Shown here piece after piece: positions 27,430 through 37,300 of a stretch of DNA of 56,394 nucleotides. Position 1 is the first letter of the stretch. Every line of letters begins with the position of its first letter. The stretch lies in assembly GCA_902606525.1 (NCBI GenBank), contig CACLGW010000003.1:17501-73894 (forward strand), in the 5' to 3' direction. The notes beneath the pieces are model-generated. The model made no database searches, was not told the DNA's origin, and was given only the letters and a program-made list of their open reading frames with translations. The DNA is from an uncultured Bacteroidota bacterium. Lineage in GTDB: Bacteria > Bacteroidota > Bacteroidia > Flavobacteriales > Flavobacteriaceae. The translations under genes were made by a program, and so were the position numbers.

Positions 27430-28794
27430 TTAAAGCGTCCAGCCTTTTCTATATTCCTTGTGAACTAAATCATTGGCCATATCATTGTTGGTAAATCTCA
27501 AGTTCTTAGAATCCCAAATTAACTTTTGATCCTTTAAACGAATAGCGATCATTCCAAGAAGAGCCATTTCAGTCAGCGGCCCACCGTATTCAAAATTTGA
27601 AGAGGCAGGGTTACCGTCTTTACATGCTCTTATCCAATCTCCTTCATGAGAAGTTTCAACTCGCGGTATTGTCTTTGTGGGTTTTTTATAATCATTCATT
27701 TTTTCTTCAGGAATTATCTTTAAACCACTTGCTCCATGAGAATCATGAATTATTTTTCCTTTATCGCCAACAAGCATAGCACCACTTAAAGTAAACTTTT
27801 CTCCGGGTTTAAATTCATCTGGAATAGCCGGTAAAATTCTTCCATCTGACCAAGTTAAATTTACCTCAGGATGTTTTCCCCTTTTAGGAAACTTCATTCT
27901 GATCACAGAGGCTGAGGGGAATGTTTGAGATGAAATCTCAGGGATCCAATGAGTAGAGGTTGCTTGAATTTCTGTTGGCGCTCCTAAATCAAGTGCATAA
28001 AATGAAGGGTCCAATATATGGCAACCCATATCACCCATTGAACCAGTTCCAAAATCCATCCATGCTCTCCAAGATAATGGATGATAATCTGGATGGTAAT
28101 CACGATAGGGAGCAGGCCCAAGCCAAAGGTCCCAATCTAGTCCATCAGGTATAGGTGGTTTATCTTTTGATTTTGCTTTAACTGCAAATGTATCCCAAGC
28201 ATTTCCTCCAACAGGCCTGTCTGTCCAAGCATGTATTTCTCTTACTGGGCCTATCGCGTCATCATTAATCCATTCTTTTAAACTTCTAATTTCATCAGAG
28301 GACCTTCCCTGGTTGCCCATCTGGGTTTGAACCTTATATTTTCTTGCTGCCTCTGTTATTTTTCTTGCTTCAAAAACAGTATGAGTGAGTGGTTTTTGAC
28401 AAAAAACATGCTTACCTAATTTAATGGCCATCATTGTAATTATAGCATGATTATGATCTGGGGTTGCAACGATCACGGCATCAATGTCTTTTTGATTTTC
28501 TAGCATTTCACGAAAATCCTTGTAGACTTTTGCTTTTGGATAAAGTTTAAATGTTTCTGCAGATTGCTTATGGTCAACATCACATAAAGCAACAATATTT
28601 TCGCCTTTACATTGATAAATATTATTAGAACCCATGCCATATTTTCTTACCCCAACCCCAGCTATATTCAATTTATCACTCGGAGCCTTATATCCTTTTC
28701 CACCAAGGACATGTCTTGGTAAAATCATAATACCTGGAATAATCGAAGCCTTTTTTATAAAATTTCTACGGCTTGTATTTTTTTTCTTCATCAT
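27430..28794 (-). CDS. Tat-exported Gfo/Idh/MocA family oxidoreductase
   Basis: This 454 aa NAD(P)-dependent oxidoreductase carries a twin-arginine signal (SRRNFIKK, Arg9-Arg10). The Rossmann core (VALCDVDH, VIVATPDHNHA, GKHVFCQKPLTH) has the family EKP-type motif as QKP. A C-terminal domain with MDFGTGSMGDMGCHILD follows. Secreted members with tightly bound NAD act on glycosides, for example in 3-keto-glycoside chemistry or glycan trimming. As first gene of the operon it probably makes the first product in the periplasm before uptake. Confidence 0.9.
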   Translation of the reverse strand: MMKKKNTSRRNFIKKASIIPGIMILPRHVLGGKGYKAPSDKLNIAGVGVRKYGMGSNNIYQCKGENIVALCDVDHKQSAETFKLYPKAKVYKDFREMLENQKDIDAVIVATPDHNHAIITMMAIKLGKHVFCQKPLTHTVFEARKITEAARKYKVQTQMGNQGRSSDEIRSLKEWINDDAIGPVREIHAWTDRPVGGNAWDTFAVKAKSKDKPPIPDGLDWDLWLGPAPYRDYHPDYHPLSWRAWMDFGTGSMGDMGCHILDPSFYALDLGAPTEIQATSTHWIPEISSQTFPSASVIRMKFPKRGKHPEVNLTWSDGRILPAIPDEFKPGEKFTLSGAMLVGDKGKIIHDSHGASGLKIIPEEKMNDYKKPTKTIPRVETSHEGDWIRACKDGNPASSNFEYGGPLTEMALLGMIAIRLKDQKLIWDSKNLRFTNNDMANDLVHKEYRKGWTL

Positions 28795-29032
28795 TATTAT
28801 TAATTACTGACAAATTTTACTGAACTGGATAAAATTTTATTAGCCATCAGATTAAAAATTCATTCGTTTACGCTTAAAACTACAAAAAATGAATTCAAAA
28901 CAAAATAAAAGATAATCTTATTCAGGTTTAAACTTATAACTACCTTTTTGGTTTTTTCTATGCAGTGTTTTTGCAGTAAAGAAATAGGTTATTATTTTAA
29001 TCAGATTTTTTAATTTTAAATAAAAACAAATA
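28795..29032. other. Intergenic region with divergent control signals
   Basis: This AT-rich gap lies between the sugar operon (leftward) and the small ORF/regulator (rightward). It contains the phased direct repeat at 28961-28977, listed separately. On the minus strand, TAAGTTTA (28929-28936), one mismatch from TAnnTTTG, begins 24 bases downstream of that repeat and could be a -7 box for the sugar operon. No gene is visible. Confidence 0.4.
28961..28977 (-). promoter_or_regulatory. Phased direct repeat ACTGCA-N5-ACTGCA, copy A (candidate operator)
   Basis: Read on the minus strand, TACTGCA is followed four bases later by CACTGCA, so the two ACTGCA half-sites are 11 bases (one helical turn) apart. 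The same arrangement occurs as copy B at 31000-31016. A -7-like element follows 24 bases downstream on the minus strand. It is probably a regulator-binding site. Confidence 0.5.
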
Positions 29033-29176
29033 ATGAATATTGATCATCTATTTTATTCTGAATTTCCTAAAGGAGTAAAACATATATATATTGATGGTAA
29101 AAAAATATCCAAGCAAGAATTTTTAGAATTAAAAAAAATATATTTTAAGAAAAAAAAATCTAAAGTTGAATCTTAA
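29033..29176 (+). CDS. Possible small protein, 47 aa
   Basis: A short open frame starts MNIDHLFYSEF and ends KKKKSKVES, with an ATG after an A-rich stretch. It is basic, with no signal peptide or membrane helix. It lies 71 bases before the TPR regulator gene and 55 bases after operator copy A. Codon use is AT-rich like real neighbours, but at this size that is weak support. I do not recognise it. Confidence 0.4.
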   Translation: MNIDHLFYSEFPKGVKHIYIDGKKISKQEFLELKKIYFKKKKSKVES

Positions 29177-29247
29177 AGAATTCATTCAGATCCTTGTGAT
29201 TTTAATACTTTCTTTCTTCATATTCTTATATTTAAAGAAATAGTTTT

Positions 29248-30939
29248 ATGTTAATTAGAGTTATAGCACTGTTTTTTTTATTTACTTTTTTTGCTTTCGC
29301 TCAAAATAGTGCTCAGCTAAAAGACTCAATTGTTAAGTATAAGAATCTTAACCCAAGTCTAGCTGTGGAATTTGGAATAGAGTATAATCAACTTACAGTA
29401 AATCAATCACCTAATTCAGAAATGCAAAATGTATATGCAATATTAGGCGAAATTCTCCTTGAGATGGGACTGTTTGCCAATTCATTAAATTATTTAAATA
29501 GCTCAATTGATATATATAGAAACCTTGAAAAAAGTGAAAGAAACTTTCCTAACATAGATCAGCCTCCATGGGTGATTTTAAATGTTGGAAACATTTACTT
29601 TAATAATGGAGACTATGAAAATGCAACTGAAAAATACAAACAGGCCATAGATCTTTTTAACAATATTTCAAATAAAGAAGCACAATTTAATGGACTCAAT
29701 ACATCAAATTCTAACTTAGCTTTAATTCAAGAAAGAAAAGGAGATTATGATGCCGCTGAAAAAATTTATCTAGATGTTTATAAGAGAAGACTAGAAAAAG
29801 GTAAAATAGAAGATGTATTATATTCTATTCAAGAACTTTTACACATTAAGCTTCAAAAAGGGGATAGTGCATCAGCTGAAAATAAACTTCAAGAGGGGAT
29901 TCAGATTTACAATAAGGCCAAAGAAAATAATCAAAATCCTATTTTAGACAGAAATATGGGCTATGCATATTTTATTTTAGGAGCTCACTCACAAGCCAAA
30001 AAACAGTATCAAAAGGCTATACTTTATTTAAATAAGGCAAAAGAAATGTTTATAGATAATTACCCTGTAGAAGTTTACCCTTTAGGATCTCGTTTTGCAG
30101 AGTGTTATTTAGCCTTAAAAGAATTTGACAAAGCAGAAAGTACTGCTAAAGAAAACTTAAAAATTAAAAACCTTAATGATTCGGAAAAAATTTATAATTA
30201 TAAGGTCTTAGAGAAAATATATCAGAATAAGGGTCTTAATTCTGAGCTTTTAAGAATCAAAGACTCTTTAATCTTAATTTCTTCTGGGTCATCAGCACCT
30301 AAAATTTTTAAAACCCTAAATAATCTTGAGACCCAAATTCAACTAGCTAATTCAGCTAAAGAATTAAATGAAAGTAAAATTCGTTATAACACTTATTTGT
30401 ACATCCTAATAATTGGAGCAGTAATTTTATTTTTCTCACTTATGACAATAAGGATTAATTATAATTATCAAAAAGAAAAAGGAAGTCGCCTTGAAGTTGA
30501 AAAGAAACTGATCTCAAATGAGCTTGATCAAAAAAACAGGGAACTTGTAAGCAAATCAAATTTTATATTACAAAGAAATGAATACCTAAAAAAAATTAAA
30601 ACAAAATTAGAGTCTTCCAAACAGTCATCAGTAGATGATCTACAATCGGCTTCTTATGAATTAAACTCTGTTATTAATTCAGAGAAATCATATAAAGATT
30701 TTGATAAAATGTTTGTAAATGTTTATCCAGATTTTTATGCTAAACTTAATAATATTACTAAGCTCACTAGCACTGATTTAAGGTTAGCATCCTATATAAA
30801 AATGAATCATACAAATAGTGAGATTGCTATTATCTCTGGGGTATCTAGTCGAACTATCGAAAGCCAACGCTACAGACTTTCCAAAAAACTGAATTTAGAA
30901 AAAGATCAATCACTGAATTCATTTTTACTGTCTATTTAG
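29248..30939 (+). CDS. Membrane-spanning TPR / LuxR-type regulator
   Basis: This is probably a one-piece sensor-regulator (563 aa). It has a signal-like N-terminus (1-19), a periplasmic stretch of TPR-type helices (about 35-340, for example GNIYFNNGDYENATEKYKQA), one membrane helix at about 383-401 and a coiled coil (about 405-445). A cytoplasmic C-terminal helix-turn-helix of LuxR type follows at about 506-550 (LTSTDLRLASYIKMN, then SSRTIESQRYRLSKKL). This layout is common among Bacteroidota regulators. No kinase or receiver domain is present. It lies between operator copies A and B, so it is the prime candidate to bind them. The next gene is a short paralogue of its last 85 residues. Confidence 0.8.
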   Translation: MLIRVIALFFLFTFFAFAQNSAQLKDSIVKYKNLNPSLAVEFGIEYNQLTVNQSPNSEMQNVYAILGEILLEMGLFANSLNYLNSSIDIYRNLEKSERNFPNIDQPPWVILNVGNIYFNNGDYENATEKYKQAIDLFNNISNKEAQFNGLNTSNSNLALIQERKGDYDAAEKIYLDVYKRRLEKGKIEDVLYSIQELLHIKLQKGDSASAENKLQEGIQIYNKAKENNQNPILDRNMGYAYFILGAHSQAKKQYQKAILYLNKAKEMFIDNYPVEVYPLGSRFAECYLALKEFDKAESTAKENLKIKNLNDSEKIYNYKVLEKIYQNKGLNSELLRIKDSLILISSGSSAPKIFKTLNNLETQIQLANSAKELNESKIRYNTYLYILIIGAVILFFSLMTIRINYNYQKEKGSRLEVEKKLISNELDQKNRELVSKSNFILQRNEYLKKIKTKLESSKQSSVDDLQSASYELNSVINSEKSYKDFDKMFVNVYPDFYAKLNNITKLTSTDLRLASYIKMNHTNSEIAIISGVSSRTIESQRYRLSKKLNLEKDQSLNSFLLSI

Positions 30940-30999
30940 ATATTATAAATACTTAAATTATATTGACTTTTTACCTTTTTATACTTTTCCCATATATCT

Positions 31000-31016
31000 A
31001 CTGCATTTATACTGCA
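31000..31016 (+). promoter_or_regulatory. Phased direct repeat ACTGCA-N5-ACTGCA, copy B (candidate operator)
   Basis: TACTGCA is followed four bases later by TACTGCA, with half-sites 11 bases apart. It ends 50 bases before the GTG of the small regulator gene. A -7-like GATATTTG follows at 31044-31051, 27 bases downstream. Position and phasing suit an activator site for the small regulator, giant adhesin and SprF operon. Confidence 0.5.
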
Positions 31017-31043
31017 ACTATTTTATATTATAAAAGAGAGCCT

Positions 31044-31051
31044 GATATTTG
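31044..31051 (+). promoter_or_regulatory. Candidate -7 element of the adhesin operon
   Basis: GATATTTG has one mismatch to TAnnTTTG and lies 15 bases before the GTG start. No -33 TTTG is found at the usual distance, which would fit a promoter that depends on an activator bound at 31000-31016. Confidence 0.35.
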
Positions 31052-31066
31052 AACTTTCCTTAAAAG

Positions 31067-31327
31067 GTGAAAAAGACAAAAAATTTTGAATTAGCATTTG
31101 CTAAGATATATCCTAATTTCACACGTAAATTATTGGCTAATTGTGATGACTTGACTTCGATTGAAATCAAGTTATGCATGCTTTTAAAAATGAATTATAG
31201 CTCAGATTTTATTAGATCTGAACTAAAAATTTCTCCTAGCACATTTTTAAATTCTCGTTCGAGTATCAGGAAAAAGCTTGGTCTTAAAAGAAATCAAAAA
31301 TTAATAAATACAATAATTAAAATTTGA
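31067..31327 (+). CDS. Stand-alone LuxR-type HTH protein, paralogue of the upstream regulator's end
   Basis: This 86 aa protein consists only of a helix-turn-helix output domain. It lines up along its whole length with the last 85 residues of the preceding regulator: both have a YPxF..KL lead, LTS followed by KMN, then a closing RKKL/SKKL helix. It has no sensor, membrane or phosphorylation domain. It uses a GTG start after AAAAGG. Its TGA shares its last base with the ATG of the giant gene, so the two are translationally coupled. It probably modulates expression of the adhesin, either by binding the same operator or by pairing with the large regulator. Confidence 0.75.
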   Translation: MKKTKNFELAFAKIYPNFTRKLLANCDDLTSIEIKLCMLLKMNYSSDFIRSELKISPSTFLNSRSSIRKKLGLKRNQKLINTIIKI

Positions 31328-34300
31328 TGAGATTTAAGGTGCAAACAAATGTTACAAAGTTGAAAATTAGATTATCATTTTTAATCTCAATTTTTTATTT
31401 CGCGTTTTCTTTTTCTCAAGATACGGTAAGCCCTACTGTTGTTATTACACAAAGTACAATCGATACAGATGTTTTGGAGGATCAAACTGTAAGGATAACA
31501 GGAACCTTCAGTGAGAACATGTCTTCGAGCCCACAAATTACAATTGGAAATTTAATTACTAATGCCAATATGACTGGGAGTGGAAGCAGTTGGTATTATG
31601 ATTGGGACGTATCCACTGGAAACCCTAGCACGGGATCTGTTTCAGTTACAATTACAGGTACTGATTCAGCTGGAAATTCTTTAATGTCTACAACCCCCTT
31701 CACTAAAGCTTTAGACCTCGACGGAACTAATTCACCAGATGCAGTCCAAAGTGGAGCTTCAGATGATTCATCACCCCTAAGAAGAGATTCTGGAGGTGGA
31801 GTACAACCCTGGATGGTAAATGTAATTTTTAAAAGAACAAACTCAAATAATCAAACAATTTGGGCTCAAAGAGAAGATTCTGGTAGTAATGATTATAAAA
31901 TAAAGCTTAAAGTAAATACCTCAACTTTAATGTTTAAGTATGGTAAGACAAGTAATTGGATAACATGGTCACAAACCAGCAAGATACAACAAGATACATG
32001 GTATTCCATCTCGGTTAAGTACAATGGGGAAGATATAACTCAATCATCCTCATTTGCAATATATGAAACAGACCTTTCAACTGGATTAGCTACAGAAATT
32101 TCTGGTGATGGCTCATGGACCATTTCTGGTGATGGTCCGGATGATTCAAGAGAGGTAAATGGAGATTTTTATGTGGGACGTGATTTAACTGCAGAAAGGT
32201 TTAACGGAAATATATCTTCAGTGGTTGTTACTACCTTAAAACAAGGTGAGTCACCTTCACTAGTAGAAATGGCAATGTTTGGTCAAGATCCTTTGGCGTG
32301 GGTTGCCACATATAAAGAGGGGAAAACGTTCAGAGCACCAACAGGCACAAGTCCAGAATCAGTAAATTTTCAAAGGCTTAATAATAATTATAGTAGCTCC
32401 GAAAAGTCCAAAAGAAGTGATTTTGCAACTATTGTTTGGTTGATGGGAGATGGTACTGCTGGTGATGGTAATAATGGGCTTGGAACTGGTTCAGATTATC
32501 ATGTTGAAAACGAGGTTACACATTCCTCTGCAAGTGGATCATCTCAAACAAGATTAGTTTTTTCAAATTCTTCAAATTATGATAAAATAGCAGATGCTAA
32601 CATATCTGTACCGGCAAGAAAAATATTTAACATAACCAATGTAAGTCCAAAAGCATCACTATCACTTTCAGATTCAGATAATAATATAGGTGTTAGCAAT
32701 GTGGTTACCATAACAGCTCTTTTTAACAAGGCCATGACAGCTACCCCGACCTTATCAATTTCGGGAGGGCTGCTTTCAAATGTCGCCTTTACCTCCTATA
32801 CTACAGAAAACTCCCAAATAGGCGGTGATATTGATGGAGAAGCACAAGGTGATGGACTCGGTCGCTCTTTATCAGCAAGTAGAAATGGAAGAAGAATTGC
32901 TTCCGGAGCATACTATAATTCAGATGGAGGAAATTTGGCAGGACATGTACGTGTTTATGATAATAATGGATCCTCTTGGCAGCAGGTAGGCTCTGATATT
33001 GATGGAAATGCTAGCGAGGCGATGGGTTATTCCGTATCATTAAGTGCTGATGGAAAAAGGCTGGCTGCTGGAGGTTATTTCGCTGGATCAATAACTGGGG
33101 TCGTCCGTATTTATGACTTTAATGGAACTAATTGGGTGCAGACAGGATTTGATATTAATGGAGAAGCTACCGGCGATAGAAGTGGTTGGGATATATCATT
33201 AAGTGATGATGGAACAAGAGTGGCAGTTGGAGCTCCCTATAATGATGCTGGAAATAGCTCTTCTGATAATAGAGGTCACGTAAGAGTATATGAATTAAAA
33301 TCAGGAAGCTGGGTACAATTAGGAAGTGATATCGATGGACAAGCGGCTGGGGATGAATTTGGAAGGTCTGTTTCATTATCCTCAGATGGATCAAGACTGG
33401 CTGTTGGTGGTCCTTATCATGATGGTGGAAATGCTTCTAACGATAATCGAGGTTTTGTAAGAGTTTTTGATTGGGATGCATCTGCATCTGCTTGGGTACA
33501 AGTTGGTGTCGATTTTGATGGTACTGCTGGAGATCAATTTGGAGATGATGTGGACTTGAGTAGCGATGGAACCATATTAGCAATTGGTGCAAGTGATGAG
33601 GATTCTGCTGGTACAAATAACAATGAGGGCGGAGTATTAATTTATGAATATACACCCACAGGGGTAACATCATGGACCCAGCTTGGTTCAACTATTTACG
33701 GATCTTACGCAGGCGCTGGAAGTGCTGGTGAAGGACAAATATCAATAAGTGATAATGGATCAAGAATAGCAATTGGTAATACGGTATATTCATGTGATGG
33801 CTCTCAGAATAATGTTTGTGGCCAAACACGTCTTTTTGATTATAATGGCTCAGATTGGGTTCAGACTGGATCGGATATCTATGGAGAGGCATCAGGGGAT
33901 AATTCAGGTCGTGTAGCTTTAAGTGGGGACGGAACTTTATTAGCTATTGGTGCTCCCGGTAATGATGATAACGGACTAAATAGTGGCCATGTGCGAGTTA
34001 ATAGTTTAGGGGGATACAAATACCTTTGGGATGTTGATGCGGGCGGTACACCCTCTAGGGGTACTTATTATCTTACAGTTGCTGGAACACAGACAACTGG
34101 AAATGCCTATGTCGCTGGAACACAAAGCATCACTTTTACAATTGATCCAACAGCACCCACAGTAACACTAAAAAACTCTGACTCTGATAATTTATTAGTA
34201 GCATCAGATACAGTAACTATTACAGCTTTTTTTAGTGAGCCGATGACAGCAACTCCAACTATTTCTATCACAGGTTTGGTCACTAATGTTGTAATGTCTT

Positions 34301-37300
34301 CAGGAAGTACCTCCTTTACAGCTACTGATATAGCAACAAGTGCATTAGTTGCACGCTCTGTATTTGCAGCAGACATGGACGGAGACGGGGATATGGATAT
34401 TGTATCGGCTTCTGAGGGGTCTGCTTCTGATAATGGTACCATTGCTTGGTATGAGAATAATGGAGCTGCAGAACCAACCTGGGCCGCTGCCAATATAGCA
34501 ACAAGTTTAAGTCGTCCAATCTCTGTATTTGCAGCAGAGATGGACGGAGATGGGGATATGGATATTGTATCGGCTTCTAAAGGTGATAGTACCATTGCTT
34601 GGTATGAGAATAATGGAGCTGCAGATCCAACCTGGACCGCTGCCAATATAGCAACAAGTGCAGATGGTGCACGCTCTGTATTTGCAGCAGATATGGACAG
34701 AGATGGGGATATGGATATCGTCTCGGCTTCTTATAATGATAACACCATTGCTTGGTATGAAAATAACGGAGATGCAAATCCAACTTGGGCCGATGCCAAT
34801 ATAGCAATAAGTGCAGATGGTGCAGCCTCTGTATTTGCAGCAGATATGGATGGTGATGGGGATATGGATATTGTCTCGGCTTCTTATATTGATAATACCA
34901 TTGCTTGGTATGAAAATCACGGAGATGCAAATCCAACCTGGGCCGATGCGAATATAGCAACAAGTGCAGATGGTGCAGCCTCCGTATTTGCAGCAGATAT
35001 GGATGGTGATGGTGATATGGATATTGTATCGGCTTCTGTTCTTGATGATACCATTGCTTGGTATGAAAATAACGGAGATGCAAATCCAACATGGGCCGAT
35101 GCTGATATAGCAACAAGTGCAGATGGTGCAACCTCTGTATTTGCAGCAGACATGGATGGAGATGGTGATATGGATATTGTCTCGGCTTCTCAAATTGATT
35201 ATACTATTTCTTGGTATGAAAATAACGGAGCTGCTGACCCTACATGGACCGCTACTGATATAGCAACAAGTGCAGATGGTGCATACTCCGTATTTGCAGC
35301 AGATATGGACGGTGATGGTGATATGGATATTGTCTCGGCTTCTTCTTCAGATAACACCATTGCTTGGTATGAGAATGGTGTTGGCTATAGCTATTCTTGG
35401 GATGTAGATAGTGGTGGAGCCCCTTCAGATGGCACCTACAGTGCAAGCGTTGCAGGGACTAAAAAGAATGGAAATGCTTATGTAGCTGGAACTCAAAGTA
35501 TCACCTTTACTCTAGATACTACAGTACCTACTGTCACTTTAACCGATACTGATAGTGATAATTTGGTTTCTACCTCCGAGGTAGTCACCATAACTGCTGT
35601 CTTCTCTGAAGTGATGACTACTACTCCAACAATCTCCATTACAGGAATTGTCACTAATGTATTTATGACTCCTGTAGCAGGAACGAATTCCTATACTTAT
35701 GCTTGGGATACTTCTTCAGGCACTCTTTCTGATGGAGCTTATTCAGCCGTAGTAAGCGGAACAGACCTTATTGGGAACGCTTATGTAGCTGGAACACAAA
35801 GCATCACCTTTACTGTAGATTCTTCTACTCCAACAGTAACTATTACAACAAGTGATAGTGATAATACAGTAAGACCTGGACGAGTCATTGTAATTACAGC
35901 CACCTTTAGTGAAGCTATGGCTTTTAGTCCTAGTCCAAAAATAACAATTGGTTCAGCTGTAAATAATGTTAATTTAGGCACCAACGGTACAGAAAACAAT
36001 AGTAAAATTTGGACTTACTCATGGAGTACTGGAGGATTCTCTGATGGAAGTTATACGGTAACCGTTACAGGAACCGATTTAGCTGGAAATGCCTACGCAG
36101 GTTCTGATGAAATTACAATTAGAATAGATTCAACAGCACCGACAGTTACACTAAAAAACTCTGACTCTGATAATTTATTAGCAGCATCAGATACAGTATC
36201 AATTACTACTGCCTTTAGTGAGGCAATGACTGCTACTCCAACAATTAGTATTTCTGGTTTAGTGACCAATGTTATAATGAATAAAATTTCAGTAGGACCA
36301 AATGATTCAGTTTCGACTCAGTTAGGCCAAGACATTGATGGTGAAGCGGCAGGTGATATGAGTGGTTTAGTTTCTTTATCTTCTGACGGATCAAGGGTAG
36401 CTATTGGTGCTCACAGAAATGGCGGAAATGGAATTGACTCCGGACATGTCCGTATTTATGATTTCAATGGATCGTCTTGGGTGCAAGTTGGAGAAGACAT
36501 TGATGGGGAAGGTGCAAATGACCATTTTGGTTATGTTAGTATATCTTCTGACGGATCAAGGGTAGCCATTGGTGCTGGACAAGCCGAGCAATCTGTTAGG
36601 GGTCATGTCCGTATTTACGATTTCAATGGTACGGCTTGGGTGCAAGTTGGAGGAAACATTGTTGGGGAATCGATAGGTGACAGAAGTGGTACCGGGGGTC
36701 TTTCTTTATCTTCCGACGGATCAATAGTAGCTATTGGGGCTATGAGTAATAGCGGAAATGGAACTTACTCCGGACATGTCCGTGTTTTTCAGTATCAGGT
36801 TATTTCTGGAACTGCAACATGGACTCAATTAGGAGCAGACATTGATGGGGAAGCGGCAAGGGATTACAGTGGTAGTCAACTTTCTTTATCCTCTGACGGA
36901 TCAAGGGTAGCTATTGGTGCTCCGTATAATGATGCTGGAAATCACGGATCTGATAATAGAGGGCACGCAAGAGTATATGAATTACAATCTGGAAGCTGGG
37001 TACAATTAGGAAGTGATATTGATGGGGAAGCGGCAGATGACATGTTAAGTATACTTTCTTTATCTTCTGACGGATCAAGGGTAGCTGTTGGGGCAATCAA
37101 AAATGACGGAGATAGTGGAGATATTGATGATAATAGAGGGCACACAAGAGTATATGAATTACAATCTGGAAGCTGGGTACAATTAGGAAGTGATATTGAT
37201 GGTGAAGCTGCAGGTGATATGAGTGGTAGTTCAGTTTCTTTATCCTCTGACGGATCAAGGGTAGCTATTGGGGCTTACACTAATGACGCAAATGGAACTT

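Noticed and set aside
28961-31016. The two ACTGCA repeat copies as terminal inverted repeats of a mobile element carrying the regulator
   Set aside because: Identity stops at the half-sites, each copy is itself a direct repeat, there is no transposase and no target-site duplication is visible.
34107-35193. Long minus-strand open frames opposite the VCBS repeats (up to 228 codons)
   Set aside because: They mirror the repeats of the plus-strand gene and have low-complexity repeated composition with no recognisable domain. The plus frame has a signal peptide and sorting domain.
34321-35379. CRISPR-like regular repeats
   Set aside because: Units are 153 bases, in frame with an uninterrupted coding sequence, and spacers are not unique. 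These are protein repeats.
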